Shown: piece by piece, positions 22,459-33,745 of the stretch
Numbering within the stretch: position 1 is the stretch's first letter
Layout: every line of letters begins with the position of its first letter
IMG/VR virus record: IMGVR_UViG_3300027971_000043
Span: 1-64,000 of that record
Direction: 5' to 3' (one strand)
DNA: 64,000 bases
Source: a virus
Made by a program: the position numbers and the translations under genes
Notes under the pieces: generated by a model
The model's database searches: none
What the model was told of the DNA's origin: nothing
The model's input: only the letters and a program-made list of their open reading frames with translations

Positions 22459-25400
22459 TTACTTTCTTTCTGGAAACAAGATACCCTCTTGATTTTTTTC
22501 AAGTAGAACATTTTGTAGGATAGGATTTTTTATCGTCTTGTTGACTTGCTGCATAAAGGTGATGAATTGGGGTCTACTCATTTTCTCCAGTTGAGGAATA
22601 AATGGAGCTAGGAAGTTCTCTATTACAGGCCCAGCACGTTGCATCCATTCGTACTTTTCGTCATTTGTTAACTCTCGGCTGATTTGGAAAAAGTCATCTG
22701 GTGTTAGAGTAACTCCATTGGCAGCGGCATCTTTAATCAAATCCATCATGGCATAATTTTTTAACGGACCTGGATCCCAATCTAATGCATATCGGTTAGC
22801 TGCAAACAATGAGATTAATTTATCATGTATTGCCTGTTGGCTACGCTCTCCGTTGTTATAAGCCATACCGTCCACTCCGACTGTAGTGAGACGCCGTAGA
22901 AATGGTACAGTATTTGACATTTGTGTCCTTATATTCCCCCCTAAGAAATCAAGATCTGGTCTCCCAATTTTTGACGCAAAAGGTATTGAGGACATAAATA
23001 CAGAAAGAAGATTTTCCTGATAGGGTCTTGCGCTGGGTGAACCCGTTAAGCCATTATAAGCCTGTTCAATATCTCTTGCCGTTGCATAACCGGGTATAAA
23101 GCTGGCAGTTATATTTCCCGCCAACTTTACTGTTTTATCTATTATCATTTTTGGGTCTGTTCTTTGTGGGCCAGGCGAGGTTAGAGCCATGATTGACCTC
23201 AAACCACTTAAGAATCCTACGTCCAACATCGCCAAAGTTGTGACCATCCCAGCCGCTAGCGTACCCTCCAAAGCAGCTTCTACTTTCGATCTCTTGGAAT
23301 ATCTAACACTTTCAACATAAGAGGCAATAAGAGTAAGAACAGCTTGTATGCCTTGAGGGAAGAATTCAAAAGAAACAAATCTAGGTTTACCGCTTTTAAA
23401 TGTGCCCAGCTGAATAGACTTTAACTTTCCTCCCGCCGCAAGAAATGCTTCTCTTTGTGTTGGATCTGCCGGTCCGTTTAAGTGGATGTTATTTTCTGGG
23501 TCATCTTCTCCCGACATCGCAGGTAAAAATCTTAATCCAATAAGAAAAATTCCCATAAGACCAGTAAACATTTTACCCAACAATAAGTCATGTTCAATTG
23601 TTCCGGGAGTAGGGGGAGGCACAAAATATTTACTATCTTTTAATTTTCCGGCTGATCCTCTAATAAAACGAATCTGAGAAATGATGGGTAAAAACTTTAG
23701 CCCCTCATTTGCCAAGGCTGATCCTGTCCTCAAAAACTTAAGTAGAACTTTAAGTGCTTTAGCTTTTTCCCCAAGATCGTTTACAGTTCCAGCTAAAAGA
23801 CCAATATAACCTTCAAAATTATTTGTAAAAGAAGTTTGGGCTGCCAACGTTTGAGCTCTTTTTGTGATTTCTTTTACGGCATCTTCGTCCGGTCTATTCT
23901 GAGCTATAATCTCTTCTACCCGTAAAGTCTGCTCAGTCGGAGTAAGACTAAACTCTTTTGCCTCTGCTGCGGCTTTTGCTTCTGCCCGGGATCTAGCTTC
24001 CGGAGACATGTTCAATAATCTGGCAACCTCGGCTTCAATCTCTTCCTGTGTCGTTAGTCCCTGGTCTATGGCTACATTAGTTGCCTCTAAGACCTCGGCC
24101 ATTTTTTTAGTCGATACTTTTATCAAAGCATCTCCAGCTTGCATAGCTCTTCCAAACCAAATGTAAGGACCTAGTAGACCGTATTTTTTACTAATAGCCT
24201 TGGGGTCGAGAGGTAGTGTGTACTCTTTTCCAAATGCTTTTATTGGGAGTTCTGGCCTAATAGAACTTTGTCCCTTTCTATAGGCTTCGGCTTGGTTTAC
24301 GATCGCTTCAAAAGTATTAATGCCGCCATACTCCTGATTCAACACGTCGGAAATATCGGAATAATTACCGCTTAACATTGTATTTAAAGCTGCTGCGTAT
24401 GCTTTTCCTTTTGGAGAAAAGATTGCTTGATTAAGAGAAGGAAGAGCTGAAAGATAAGCTTTGCCTAATGCTTTTTCTTGTTCTTTGTTGAGCGCAGCTC
24501 CAATGGCATACTTTACTCCTCCAGCCGCGGTTAACAGAAAAGCGTTAAGTTCGGCGTTTAATAACGATCCGAACGCGTTGATACCAACAGTTCCAACTGA
24601 ACTTAGTAGACCTGCGGTTTGATAATTAATTAACAAATCAGACCAAACAACGGGAGCAACAAACTTAATGTATTGATACATTTCATTGATTGCTTTTTGT
24701 CTTATCATTCCTTTTGGCAATACACTCAGGGCTTCAATTTTTTTATTAAGTTCTTTGCGTTGTTCCTGAGTCATCTCGGGAAGTCCGAGTTGCGAATGCA
24801 TCTGAACAAAAACGTCATCATCAGAAAGGACTCCAAGATTTGCAGACTCAATAAGCTTGTCTAAAGCAGATCGTATCTTTCGAGTTTTGCGCTCTTTCTT
24901 CTTTTCAAAATTTTCTTTGATTCGTTTTAAGGCGTCTTTTCTCTCGCTAGCAATAAGTTCAGTCATCCCTTCGCGAAGGAAGTCGAGAACTTCTTTCTTT
25001 TGAGCTTCATCAAGATTAGTATTCTCGGTTAGCAAAGCCCCCATTTTATTTTCAAAGTCCATGATATCGCCACGGCTGGCTCGGATAAGACTACGTAGAT
25101 TTGTCTTAGGTCCCCCAATAGACTCCAAAGCCCTAACGGTTTGCTTGAGGCTAGACACAGCAAAGGGTCTTCCAAACGCTTCTTCAATAAACGGTTCGAG
25201 CCCGATTAACTCTTGCTCATTGTAGTTGTTTCGAAGCGATTCCCGAACGTTGTTGATAAACTCTTTAACTTCTGGATACTGTGCAATCCGATCTTTAAGA
25301 ACTTCGGCTTCGGTAGGTTTAGGTAGAGGTTCAAATACAGGTTGTAGCCCACCCATTTCTTTTGTGCGTTGGGCAATCAATCTTCGAGTCCGCATTGCAA

Positions 25401-28400
25401 ACTCTTCAAGAGCATCCTTAACTTTTGGTTGTTTCTGGAGGCGAGCTGCTTGTTTTTGTAAAGCGTCTGCGGAAGCTTCGGCCAGGGCTAATTCCGGAGG
25501 AAGATTATTTGGAACTATTACAGGTGCTTCTTGAGCGGCTTTTGCTTTTGCTTGAGCAACTCTTTGGATTGCTTCTCCTCGCGTGGACGGAGGAGGAATA
25601 ACTTCAGCAGCCTGACCAACTCTAGTGCCAGCTTCTCTCGCTCTCGCTTCTCTTAATGCTTTAGCTTGGAAGAATTCAAGGGCATAGGTTAGGGCAGAGT
25701 CAAAATAAAGTTCCAACTTTCTTCTTACATTTTCTTGATTCTTTGCATCACGCACAACGGGAGCCAACATCACCAACCGTTTGATCTCATCAGCTGAAGC
25801 GGCTGTCTCCCGCGGATTTTCTGAACGTTCAATGATTCCTAGAATGACTCTACCCAAAGCTCTGGACTGATCTGGATCAAGGCGAATGTCATCTCCACCC
25901 ATACCCGGCTCGGGGGCCGCCGCAATATCAGCTCCAAGCCACTCCGTCAAACCCTTACTAACTTCTTCGCTTTCAAGATAATCCGATATCACCGCTTGAA
26001 TCTGCGATAATGTTCCACCCTTTTTGTTTAGATCAACTAGTTTTCCAAGTTGATCCTGAACTGCTTGCAGATTATTTCCTTTTATGGTTTTCTTAGCAGT
26101 CGTAAATTTTTCAGCAGCTCTTCGATTCGCATCTTTTAATGCCATAGCAATTTCGTCATTTTCCTCTGCGTAACCTTGTAGTTTGCCTTTAAGCGTCTTA
26201 TCTATTTGACGATACACAAAAAGTTTTGCTCTTTCGGGATTATCAAAAATTAACGAATCCAGTCCACTCCACATTTGAACTGCCCTTCCAGCTTCAGTCC
26301 CATACTTTTTAGCTGCAATCAGTGCAACATCTATCAATTGACTTTCAGCAAATTTATCTGTTTTTGCTTTTTCTCTAAGCGTGTTCATTAGTTCAAAAGC
26401 AACTCCTGTTTGCACAGGAAGAGAAGCGTTAATATTTCCAGCTAAAAATTGTTGCAATGATTTATCAAATCCATTTTCTGCTATGTAATTTCTAGCGTCT
26501 TCTATCTGTTGTTCTTGTGATACGGATGTGTAATACCATTCATTTAAAAGCCTATCTTTATCCGCTCCTTCAGGAATTTTATCTAAAACATTTAAGGCAA
26601 TATTTTTTACGGCTTGGCTTTCACGAATCTCGGGGGCTGGTACCGGTATGACTCGAGTAATTTCAGGTGGTGGAACTGGAATTGAAACTGTTTCCCCGTC
26701 TAAAGAAACTGAAGTTACAATCGGTTTTTCAGTCACAATCTCTGGGGCTGGAGTTAGCCGACGAGCATAATTGTCATATCCAGCCCTACCGATAGCCGCA
26801 ATCAGAGCACCGCGATTTTTGTAAGTATAATTCCTGCCGTCAAAAATAATTTCGTTACGATCCTCAAACATCTTGGCAACCGTATTTGCCACAGCTCCGG
26901 CCGAAGTCTTAGCTGTCGTTGGATAAGATGGGTAGAATCCAATCTTTACATTGTATCGGCTGTACTCAGAAGGTTCAACCAGATTGACTGGCTCAGTCGT
27001 GGCTATAAAAGCTACAGCTGGCAATGACTCACCCGACTCTTCCATACCTTCCGCAATCTCAAGGGCTTTGTTAGCGATCCCGGGAAGGCTTGCACGTCCA
27101 CCATCCATCACGGATTTAGTCGCGGCCCGGAATAAATTGCGCTCTTGATTGGTAATCATTCCGCGACGAGCTGCGACATCCAAGCCGTCAAGCCAGTCGT
27201 TCACGTCAACCGTCTTGAATAGATCGTCAGCTGCGGTGACTCCAAATACTCCGTCGGTTCGGCCTTCAAGATGATTCTCAATCATTCGATAGATTCGAAG
27301 ATCGTAGGAGTCGAACTTGTTGGCTGGACGTGGCGATGTCGGGGAACGACCGGGTTCGGGCGCTGCAACCGGCCCTGGCGCTGAAGCGTCCACAAAATAC
27401 TTAGAAGTCTTACGAAGATTAGAAATGGCATCTTCGATTCCTTGACGCAACACCAAGCGATCCGTGGCTTGAGGAGCCAAACCCAACCCACGCTTGACCA
27501 CAGTGGCCATGCTATCAAACCACACGCCGAGTCTGGCAAGAACGGACTTGGGTTCTTGACCGACAAGATCCTTAAGGCGTTGTGTCGCTCTGGCAATATC
27601 TTTTGGATCTACTGAAGTGACTTGTTCGGTAATACCACCTGTAAGATTTAGCTGCGATAATTGTCGGATACCTTCCATAGAAACCTGGTAAGAATCATTG
27701 GCCAAAGCTTTTATTTTTCCTTGAATAACAGGATCGGTAATGTCAGATCCAAGTTGAGAATTATAAAGCCTGGCAATAGCCAATCGAGTAGCTTGGCTCA
27801 TACCGTCTCCAATGGCTGTTAGTTCTTCAACTGGATCAAGTCCAAGTTCACGAAAATATCTGTACGTTTCAACGTGAATTGTCTCCTCCAACATAACTTT
27901 GGTTAAGTACGATTTAAAATCTTTTGGTGATACCCGAGATTTACTAACTGCTAGTTTCTCGGGATTAATAATAATTGTGTCGGATTCATTATCGGCTCCA
28001 GCCTGAGCTGCTACGCTATGCTCCGCCATAGGGGATACCAAAACATTGTAAATACGAGGCTGACCTTTGGCGTCTTTGAAGGTGACCGTATTGTCTTTGT
28101 AGTTAGTTCCAAGAACGGAAGTTAGTTCCGTGTCCACAAACTTTTGTTGCTCGGCGGTCGCTTCGTTTGTTTCTCTAACCGGAGCCACAGCCTCTTCGGC
28201 TCGCAGACCTTCAAAGCCAGCACCAACAGTAGCGTCAAGCAACCGCAACTTGGCCCGCATACGACCGATAGTGTTCTGGTCAATCTCAGCCTGCGATTCG
28301 AGGAATACAATGTTGGGACGGCTGGCGCTGTCTACACGCCAGACACGATAGATAAGTTGAACCGCTTGAATCGCGCTGATCGGAGGAGATAGAATGATCA

Positions 28401-31400
28401 TCTCTCGGGACTCGTCACCAAACTTGTCATCCAGTTCGATTCCGGTTCCGCCCATTTCCTTGGTCGCAATTAGAACATCAGCCTCTCCCTCATTAAACGC
28501 AGCCATTGCTTGTTCCTTGGTCTGCTCTGAACCAGTGTACATCCGGGCGATCTTGAGAGTCGGATCAAGCTTGGCGATTGCGGCTTCGAGTGACGCGGAA
28601 GTAGGATTAACTGTCTCGCCTTTAGAGTTTTCATCCGAAACAAATCCAACATATAGTACGGGTTTCTTGCCACGTTTGATTGCATCTACTGCTCGTTTAG
28701 CGGCTGCGTCAACTTTGTATTCTTCAAGCGCACGTTTCTGAGCTGCTGCCATTTGTCGCAAAGCCGAGATGTCCACGTTCTGTGTTCCACCATACATCGC
28801 CTTGATGTCCTCAAGCTGTTGCTTGATCTGATTATCAAGAGGAACATCTTGGAACTCTATGTCGACCCCGTCCAGTTTGAGCGAGCGGGAACGCATGATT
28901 CCGTTCTTCGCCATTCCGTCGAGATAAGCCTCCAACCGATCCTGCATTTCGGTTTCAGTAACTCCTTCGGCCAATTGCCAATAGAATTTCTTTCCGCCCT
29001 TAAGAGCATATTTTTGGAATCCAAGACGACTAATTAAAGCATCGGGCGATTCATTATCAAATATTCCAAGTCGGCCAAGCGACAGCAATTGATCCGGAGT
29101 TTCAAACGGAGTACCTGAGGCCATCAATGTGCGCCCTGCTTTGTTGGCAATGTCATCCATTAACACTGCCCAAGATCGTGTCTTCCCACTTTGAATAGCT
29201 TTGGATAGGTTACGGCCAGAGTGTTGCTCATCCAAAAGAACAACAGTCTTGTCATCAATTAAAGGCAAAAGCTGTTCGAGATATCCAGAATTGTACGTGG
29301 TAACAAGCATCCGACCAGGAACAAACTCAATTGGCAATCCCCTTCCGCTCTCGCCCTTGCCCCCACGAACCGCCAACGGAACGCCTAGAATTGTCGCATC
29401 CTTCTGAATCGATCCACCAATTTCTCCATCGTCCCAGTTCGGTGTAACCGCATCAGGAGCCGTTATATAAACAACCTTATATCCCTTGTTGAGATAGTAG
29501 GCTCCAGTCCCAAGCAACACTCGCGTCTTTCCAGTTCCCGGTCCGTTCGCCAAATAAAACGCCTTGTGCTTGGAGTTCTCGATTGTGGTAACAGCCGCGG
29601 CTACGTCCTGTGCTTGTTCTTTAGACAGATTGGAAAGAACCTGTTGTCCCGCTGGAGCAAGAATCTTTTCGTTGAAAGATTTACCTAACTGGTTGCGGGG
29701 TTCGACGAAGGACTTGGGGATCGGGGTGCCACGAGGGCGCTCAACTCCAGGTCTCCCGGTTGCGGCTGGCGGACGCTCAACAGTTCGTTCCACTGCTTTC
29801 CGCTCCGCTGGAACGGTTTCTTCAAGAACTCGCTTTGTGGTGGTAGCGCGCTCCGCTTCGAGCTCGGCGAGCCTTGCGCGAGCTTCCTCACGTCGATCAG
29901 CGGGCGTCTTGGCTTCAGGTCTTGGGGTTGGTAGTTGTTCTGGTTGTTCATATGTTCCTTCCTCGTTTATGGTTAATCCGCTGTCGCGCAGGATTTGGTC
30001 ACTGACGCGAAGCAGGTTTGACCGGAAAGCAGCCGCAATTTTGTTCTTGGCTTCTCCCTCCGGCATGGCTTCCGAAGCCAGATAAGGCTCGGCAAGTTTG
30101 TTTAATGTGGCGACATAGGCATCGGCTTGTTTCTGTGAAATTGTTCCGTCCTCGGTAGATTGCCGAAGATTGGTATCAATGGCTTCAGTGAGTTCTGTGA
30201 TGGAATCTGGGGTTAGTTTAGAAGCAGCTACGCTTTCAATAAAGTTATCAAACGACCTTAACAGATCGCCTGATCGAGACGATTGAACTTCGCCAAGCAA
30301 AGTCTTGGCGGCAACTAACTCGGCATCATCAAAGAAATTATCGGCTTGCAACTGGCGGAACCGGTCAACATAAGGCTTGATCTGGTTGGCCGTAAGGTTA
30401 CCTTCGCGTACAACTCCGGCCGGTTCCTCAACAGCGCGAACCGGTAGTGTCCCAGCTCGTTGACTGTTTCGATAATTGTTTTCCAAGCCCTGAACAAACT
30501 TAGTTCTGACCGCGGGTTGAAGAGCGTTGATGTTATCAATTGTTGTTCCGATCTTGGCCGCTTCCGAAGCCACGTTTTTTACATCGCCAACCACGGCATC
30601 AAATGCCAGCTTCTCGGCATCCGTGGCCAAAGAGTTTCGGAAAGGTTGCTTAAAGTTTTCGGCAAGGATGGCAAGTGCTTCTTGTCGTTGAGCCGCGGAA
30701 GGAACTTCGACTTGACCCTCCATTTGAAAATCTGTTTCAGTCGCGTCGATCTGGTCGAGTGTCTCGTTGATTGCGCCGGCGACCGCTGGGTTAAGACCCT
30801 GTTCTTCCGCCAGTGTCTCGGCATCCACAGCCTGAGTCCGAAGCCCAGGAGTTTCCATGCTAACCGCCGCGCCAATTCCAACGCCAGCTCGCATGCGGGG
30901 AACAGCCTGACGAATGAAATCCCGAAGACGGCTATTGAAAATAGTGCTTAAGGAAAGATTGCCTTTACCTTGACGCAGTTCATACAGGAACGAATTGATT
31001 GTTCCGTTTGAAACTTCGTCTGCAATGTTATACTTCTGGTAACCAGCCAACGACTTGCTCTGAAGGTAAGTGTTCTTACGTTTGATATAAGCCATCAAAG
31101 TCTCGGCAGGATTCATTATGTTTCGGCCGTTTTCATCAATCGCGCCAAGACTCTGGAGCAATTCAACCGTTGATGGGTTCTTTAGATTAAACACATCGCC
31201 TAGAGCATTTACATCATTCTCTCTGGGGTCGGGGGCTAGCTTCTGGAACTTCTGATAAGATGCTTGTTCGGGATTATTGATAGCCAAGACAACGTCAGGT
31301 CGGGCTTCTAGTTCGGGTGAAATCGCTCCGCTTTTGATTCCCGCATTAGTCTCTCGTTCAAACTGTCCGATCAAGCTGGCTACGCTTTGTTCTCCGCGAG

Positions 31401-33711
31401 CTCCGCGTTCCAACTCTCCCTGACCTTGCATGGCCTGCAACTTGGCAAGCTGTTCTTCAAGGGCCGGAGTTTCTTCCAAAGGAGACTGCCTGATTTTGGT
31501 CTGCAAAGCTGTGATCTGATCGGAAATCTTTTTAGCCCTGAACTCAGCGGGTCTTTCCTCGGCAACCAACTCTTGTTGCTGGGCAAGACGAGTTTCCAAC
31601 GCAGTCTGAATTTGGCTTGGTCCCAGATGCCTCGAAGCGATGGCCTCAATCTCTGGCATCGATCCAGCCGTGTCTAATAAATCGCTGATCTCATCGACCT
31701 GATCTTGTGTGATCCCTGGTTTGTTCTCGATCTCCTGCAAGATTGCATCCTTCTCATCCTGCATAATCTCCGCAGGATCTTCCTTACCGATCCAATTACC
31801 CTCGGCATCCTTGACTCCTAGAACCTGATATCGTGATCCGTCCTCACTAAGCTTTCCGTAAACGCGACCCTGACTTTCAAGCCAGTCAATCTTAGCTTGA
31901 TTGGCGGGGGTGGAAGAAAGGTCAATCGAGGTAACTCCCTTTTGAAATACGTTGACTAACTCATTGAATGCCCCAATAACTTCCTCATCAGTTTCTGGAA
32001 CTCCAGCTTCTATGGTCGGAGGAACTCCCATTTGTTTTGGCTGTACTTGAGCCTGAGCTTCTGCCACTTTGCTTGAAAGCAAAGATTCAATCGCGCCTTG
32101 CTTAGCATTGTTAATCGCTTCATCGGCTACCGCCGTAGTTTCGGGAGCAGTTGTTGGGTCAAGAGAAGCCCGAACATTAACAGCGTCAAAAAGAGCTTGG
32201 GCTTGAGGACTGTTCAGAGATTCTCGAAGCTCAACAATTTGTTGCATTTTCTGATCTTCTGGAATCTTGGGGTCGTTCTTAATTCCAGTGACAGTTTGAC
32301 GGAGAGTATCCGCAAACTTGTCATTCGCCATCTGATTAAGTCTTGCTCTACGACCAACAAACCCTTCGGCCAATACCATGCCAAGACCGATACCGCCGGA
32401 AGCGGCTAAACTTTGCGGAATCTGAGCAATAGGATCTTGTCCACGGGCAATCGCGTCAATCACATCGGATGAAGTTTCTCCGAGAGTTGTTCCAATGACC
32501 TTAGCCGTTCCCTGAACAACCGGGGCAAACGCAGGAAGTTTGGTCTCAAGAGCTTTAGCAACCATGTGATTGGTCAAGGCGCGATCGGCCACGTCTTCCA
32601 ATCTATTGCCGGCTTCCTCGGAAAGGGCTAATACGCCGGCCTCACTCACAATCGAAGCTAACCGTTGTCCCACGTTCAAATTACGCGGGTCTTGGTCGAG
32701 GGATTGGGAGGCTCCGACAACTGCATAAGTTGCGCCCTTGGACAGAGTCGTGGGAACTTTAATTGTCTGCCCCGCAATATCTGCGGCTTTGCCCAACAAG
32801 CCTGTTGCCCCAGCGCCAACTGCCATAAATTGACCCAAAGAACCGGTGGCCAATCCAGCCAAAGTAGATGGCATGTAATTCTTTTGAATTACATCGTTGA
32901 TCCCATTGGTCAAAGCGGCTCGACGGGCTACTTGGTCAGGATCATTTTCGTCAACAATAATGTCTCCGATGGAAACAAAAGGAACGAAAGCATCACCGGA
33001 TTGAACTGCAAAATTACGGAGTCCCGCGGTACCAAGTTTCTTTGTCTTGTCACTCTGAAGGTCTTTGTAGTATTCCTGTGCTCGGGCCAGGTTCATTCCA
33101 ACTTTCGGAGTATTCCACGCGCCAAGCCCGAACTCCATCGCGGGAGCTTGATCCTTAGGGGCGATAGATTTCCCAGCAGTTAATTCATCGGAATAGAGAG
33201 CACCAAGCTCAAGGGCTTTCGCAGCTTGGGTAGAGTCCTTGATTGTTCCAATGTAATTGCGGGATGCCAAACTTTCCTGCATGGCTTTGGCATCTTCATT
33301 CGTAATCCCGAGTCCGCTCTGCAAATAAGATCCAATAACTTTACCCACACCTCCGACAGCAATTTTGGTAAGCCCTAACCAGTCATTGTTTTTTTCGGCA
33401 TCAAGGGTGGCTTGGGAAGTAGATTTTATGTAATCATTAACATTCTTCTGAGCATCCTGCCACGACTGTGTATTAAAAGGAAGTTTACCTTCCTTAAAAC
33501 GGGTGGCTGTTCCGAGTAAAAGATCGTTGGCTTTCGGGTTATCCCGAAGCTCCATAAGTTGGCTGGCTTGAGCCAAAGCCGAAGAAGGCTGGCTTAGTAT
33601 AGAATCAAGTTCGTCCTGTTGCTGGGTCGGGGGTTGTCCAAGAATATCTCCGACAATGCTGTCAAGGCTATTAGGCAAACCAGCATCCAAAGGGGAAAGG
33701 GGATCTGCCAT
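22459..33711 (-). CDS. Giant 3750-aa multidomain protein with SF2 helicase
   Basis: An uninterrupted 11.25-kb ORF. The N-terminal 350 residues include a hydrophobic segment near residue 290. Around 905-990 a helical stretch (FNSRLRDFIRQAVPRM, then SMETPG) recalls sigma-factor-like inserts of large phage proteins, weakly. Residues about 1350-1810 form an SF2 helicase: NGPGTGKTRVLL (Walker A near 1388), VVLLDEQHS (motif II near 1494), SGTPFETP, ATKEMGGTG and QLIYRVWRVDS (motif VI near 1789). A possible degenerate zincin, LEETIHVE, is near 1944. Long coiled coils follow, then several hydrophobic segments in the last 700 residues. Position after the tail genes and internal virion proteins suggests it is packaged and ejected with DNA. 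It resembles polyvalent or DarB-like phage proteins; no RNA polymerase motif was found. Confidence 0.7.
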   Translation of the reverse strand: MADPLSPLDAGLPNSLDSIVGDILGQPPTQQQDELDSILSQPSSALAQASQLMELRDNPKANDLLLGTATRFKEGKLPFNTQSWQDAQKNVNDYIKSTSQATLDAEKNNDWLGLTKIAVGGVGKVIGSYLQSGLGITNEDAKAMQESLASRNYIGTIKDSTQAAKALELGALYSDELTAGKSIAPKDQAPAMEFGLGAWNTPKVGMNLARAQEYYKDLQSDKTKKLGTAGLRNFAVQSGDAFVPFVSIGDIIVDENDPDQVARRAALTNGINDVIQKNYMPSTLAGLATGSLGQFMAVGAGATGLLGKAADIAGQTIKVPTTLSKGATYAVVGASQSLDQDPRNLNVGQRLASIVSEAGVLALSEEAGNRLEDVADRALTNHMVAKALETKLPAFAPVVQGTAKVIGTTLGETSSDVIDAIARGQDPIAQIPQSLAASGGIGLGMVLAEGFVGRRARLNQMANDKFADTLRQTVTGIKNDPKIPEDQKMQQIVELRESLNSPQAQALFDAVNVRASLDPTTAPETTAVADEAINNAKQGAIESLLSSKVAEAQAQVQPKQMGVPPTIEAGVPETDEEVIGAFNELVNVFQKGVTSIDLSSTPANQAKIDWLESQGRVYGKLSEDGSRYQVLGVKDAEGNWIGKEDPAEIMQDEKDAILQEIENKPGITQDQVDEISDLLDTAGSMPEIEAIASRHLGPSQIQTALETRLAQQQELVAEERPAEFRAKKISDQITALQTKIRQSPLEETPALEEQLAKLQAMQGQGELERGARGEQSVASLIGQFERETNAGIKSGAISPELEARPDVVLAINNPEQASYQKFQKLAPDPRENDVNALGDVFNLKNPSTVELLQSLGAIDENGRNIMNPAETLMAYIKRKNTYLQSKSLAGYQKYNIADEVSNGTINSFLYELRQGKGNLSLSTIFNSRLRDFIRQAVPRMRAGVGIGAAVSMETPGLRTQAVDAETLAEEQGLNPAVAGAINETLDQIDATETDFQMEGQVEVPSAAQRQEALAILAENFKQPFRNSLATDAEKLAFDAVVGDVKNVASEAAKIGTTIDNINALQPAVRTKFVQGLENNYRNSQRAGTLPVRAVEEPAGVVREGNLTANQIKPYVDRFRQLQADNFFDDAELVAAKTLLGEVQSSRSGDLLRSFDNFIESVAASKLTPDSITELTEAIDTNLRQSTEDGTISQKQADAYVATLNKLAEPYLASEAMPEGEAKNKIAAAFRSNLLRVSDQILRDSGLTINEEGTYEQPEQLPTPRPEAKTPADRREEARARLAELEAERATTTKRVLEETVPAERKAVERTVERPPAATGRPGVERPRGTPIPKSFVEPRNQLGKSFNEKILAPAGQQVLSNLSKEQAQDVAAAVTTIENSKHKAFYLANGPGTGKTRVLLGTGAYYLNKGYKVVYITAPDAVTPNWDDGEIGGSIQKDATILGVPLAVRGGKGESGRGLPIEFVPGRMLVTTYNSGYLEQLLPLIDDKTVVLLDEQHSGRNLSKAIQSGKTRSWAVLMDDIANKAGRTLMASGTPFETPDQLLSLGRLGIFDNESPDALISRLGFQKYALKGGKKFYWQLAEGVTETEMQDRLEAYLDGMAKNGIMRSRSLKLDGVDIEFQDVPLDNQIKQQLEDIKAMYGGTQNVDISALRQMAAAQKRALEEYKVDAAAKRAVDAIKRGKKPVLYVGFVSDENSKGETVNPTSASLEAAIAKLDPTLKIARMYTGSEQTKEQAMAAFNEGEADVLIATKEMGGTGIELDDKFGDESREMIILSPPISAIQAVQLIYRVWRVDSASRPNIVFLESQAEIDQNTIGRMRAKLRLLDATVGAGFEGLRAEEAVAPVRETNEATAEQQKFVDTELTSVLGTNYKDNTVTFKDAKGQPRIYNVLVSPMAEHSVAAQAGADNESDTIIINPEKLAVSKSRVSPKDFKSYLTKVMLEETIHVETYRYFRELGLDPVEELTAIGDGMSQATRLAIARLYNSQLGSDITDPVIQGKIKALANDSYQVSMEGIRQLSQLNLTGGITEQVTSVDPKDIARATQRLKDLVGQEPKSVLARLGVWFDSMATVVKRGLGLAPQATDRLVLRQGIEDAISNLRKTSKYFVDASAPGPVAAPEPGRSPTSPRPANKFDSYDLRIYRMIENHLEGRTDGVFGVTAADDLFKTVDVNDWLDGLDVAARRGMITNQERNLFRAATKSVMDGGRASLPGIANKALEIAEGMEESGESLPAVAFIATTEPVNLVEPSEYSRYNVKIGFYPSYPTTAKTSAGAVANTVAKMFEDRNEIIFDGRNYTYKNRGALIAAIGRAGYDNYARRLTPAPEIVTEKPIVTSVSLDGETVSIPVPPPEITRVIPVPAPEIRESQAVKNIALNVLDKIPEGADKDRLLNEWYYTSVSQEQQIEDARNYIAENGFDKSLQQFLAGNINASLPVQTGVAFELMNTLREKAKTDKFAESQLIDVALIAAKKYGTEAGRAVQMWSGLDSLIFDNPERAKLFVYRQIDKTLKGKLQGYAEENDEIAMALKDANRRAAEKFTTAKKTIKGNNLQAVQDQLGKLVDLNKKGGTLSQIQAVISDYLESEEVSKGLTEWLGADIAAAPEPGMGGDDIRLDPDQSRALGRVILGIIERSENPRETAASADEIKRLVMLAPVVRDAKNQENVRRKLELYFDSALTYALEFFQAKALREARAREAGTRVGQAAEVIPPPSTRGEAIQRVAQAKAKAAQEAPVIVPNNLPPELALAEASADALQKQAARLQKQPKVKDALEEFAMRTRRLIAQRTKEMGGLQPVFEPLPKPTEAEVLKDRIAQYPEVKEFINNVRESLRNNYNEQELIGLEPFIEEAFGRPFAVSSLKQTVRALESIGGPKTNLRSLIRASRGDIMDFENKMGALLTENTNLDEAQKKEVLDFLREGMTELIASERKDALKRIKENFEKKKERKTRKIRSALDKLIESANLGVLSDDDVFVQMHSQLGLPEMTQEQRKELNKKIEALSVLPKGMIRQKAINEMYQYIKFVAPVVWSDLLINYQTAGLLSSVGTVGINAFGSLLNAELNAFLLTAAGGVKYAIGAALNKEQEKALGKAYLSALPSLNQAIFSPKGKAYAAALNTMLSGNYSDISDVLNQEYGGINTFEAIVNQAEAYRKGQSSIRPELPIKAFGKEYTLPLDPKAISKKYGLLGPYIWFGRAMQAGDALIKVSTKKMAEVLEATNVAIDQGLTTQEEIEAEVARLLNMSPEARSRAEAKAAAEAKEFSLTPTEQTLRVEEIIAQNRPDEDAVKEITKRAQTLAAQTSFTNNFEGYIGLLAGTVNDLGEKAKALKVLLKFLRTGSALANEGLKFLPIISQIRFIRGSAGKLKDSKYFVPPPTPGTIEHDLLLGKMFTGLMGIFLIGLRFLPAMSGEDDPENNIHLNGPADPTQREAFLAAGGKLKSIQLGTFKSGKPRFVSFEFFPQGIQAVLTLIASYVESVRYSKRSKVEAALEGTLAAGMVTTLAMLDVGFLSGLRSIMALTSPGPQRTDPKMIIDKTVKLAGNITASFIPGYATARDIEQAYNGLTGSPSARPYQENLLSVFMSSIPFASKIGRPDLDFLGGNIRTQMSNTVPFLRRLTTVGVDGMAYNNGERSQQAIHDKLISLFAANRYALDWDPGPLKNYAMMDLIKDAAANGVTLTPDDFFQISRELTNDEKYEWMQRAGPVIENFLAPFIPQLEKMSRPQFITFMQQVNKTIKNPILQNVLLEKNQEGILFPERK

Positions 33712-33745
33712 AAACCAAACTATTCAAGCAGATTCCTGCCCGACG

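Noticed and set aside
25226-30951. Several plus-strand ORFs inside the giant gene
   Set aside because: They are complementary-strand frames of a continuous 3750-codon gene, without own ribosome sites or domains.
22459-33711. N4-type virion RNA polymerase
   Set aside because: Size and position fit, but no RNA polymerase motifs were found and a clear SF2 helicase is present instead.
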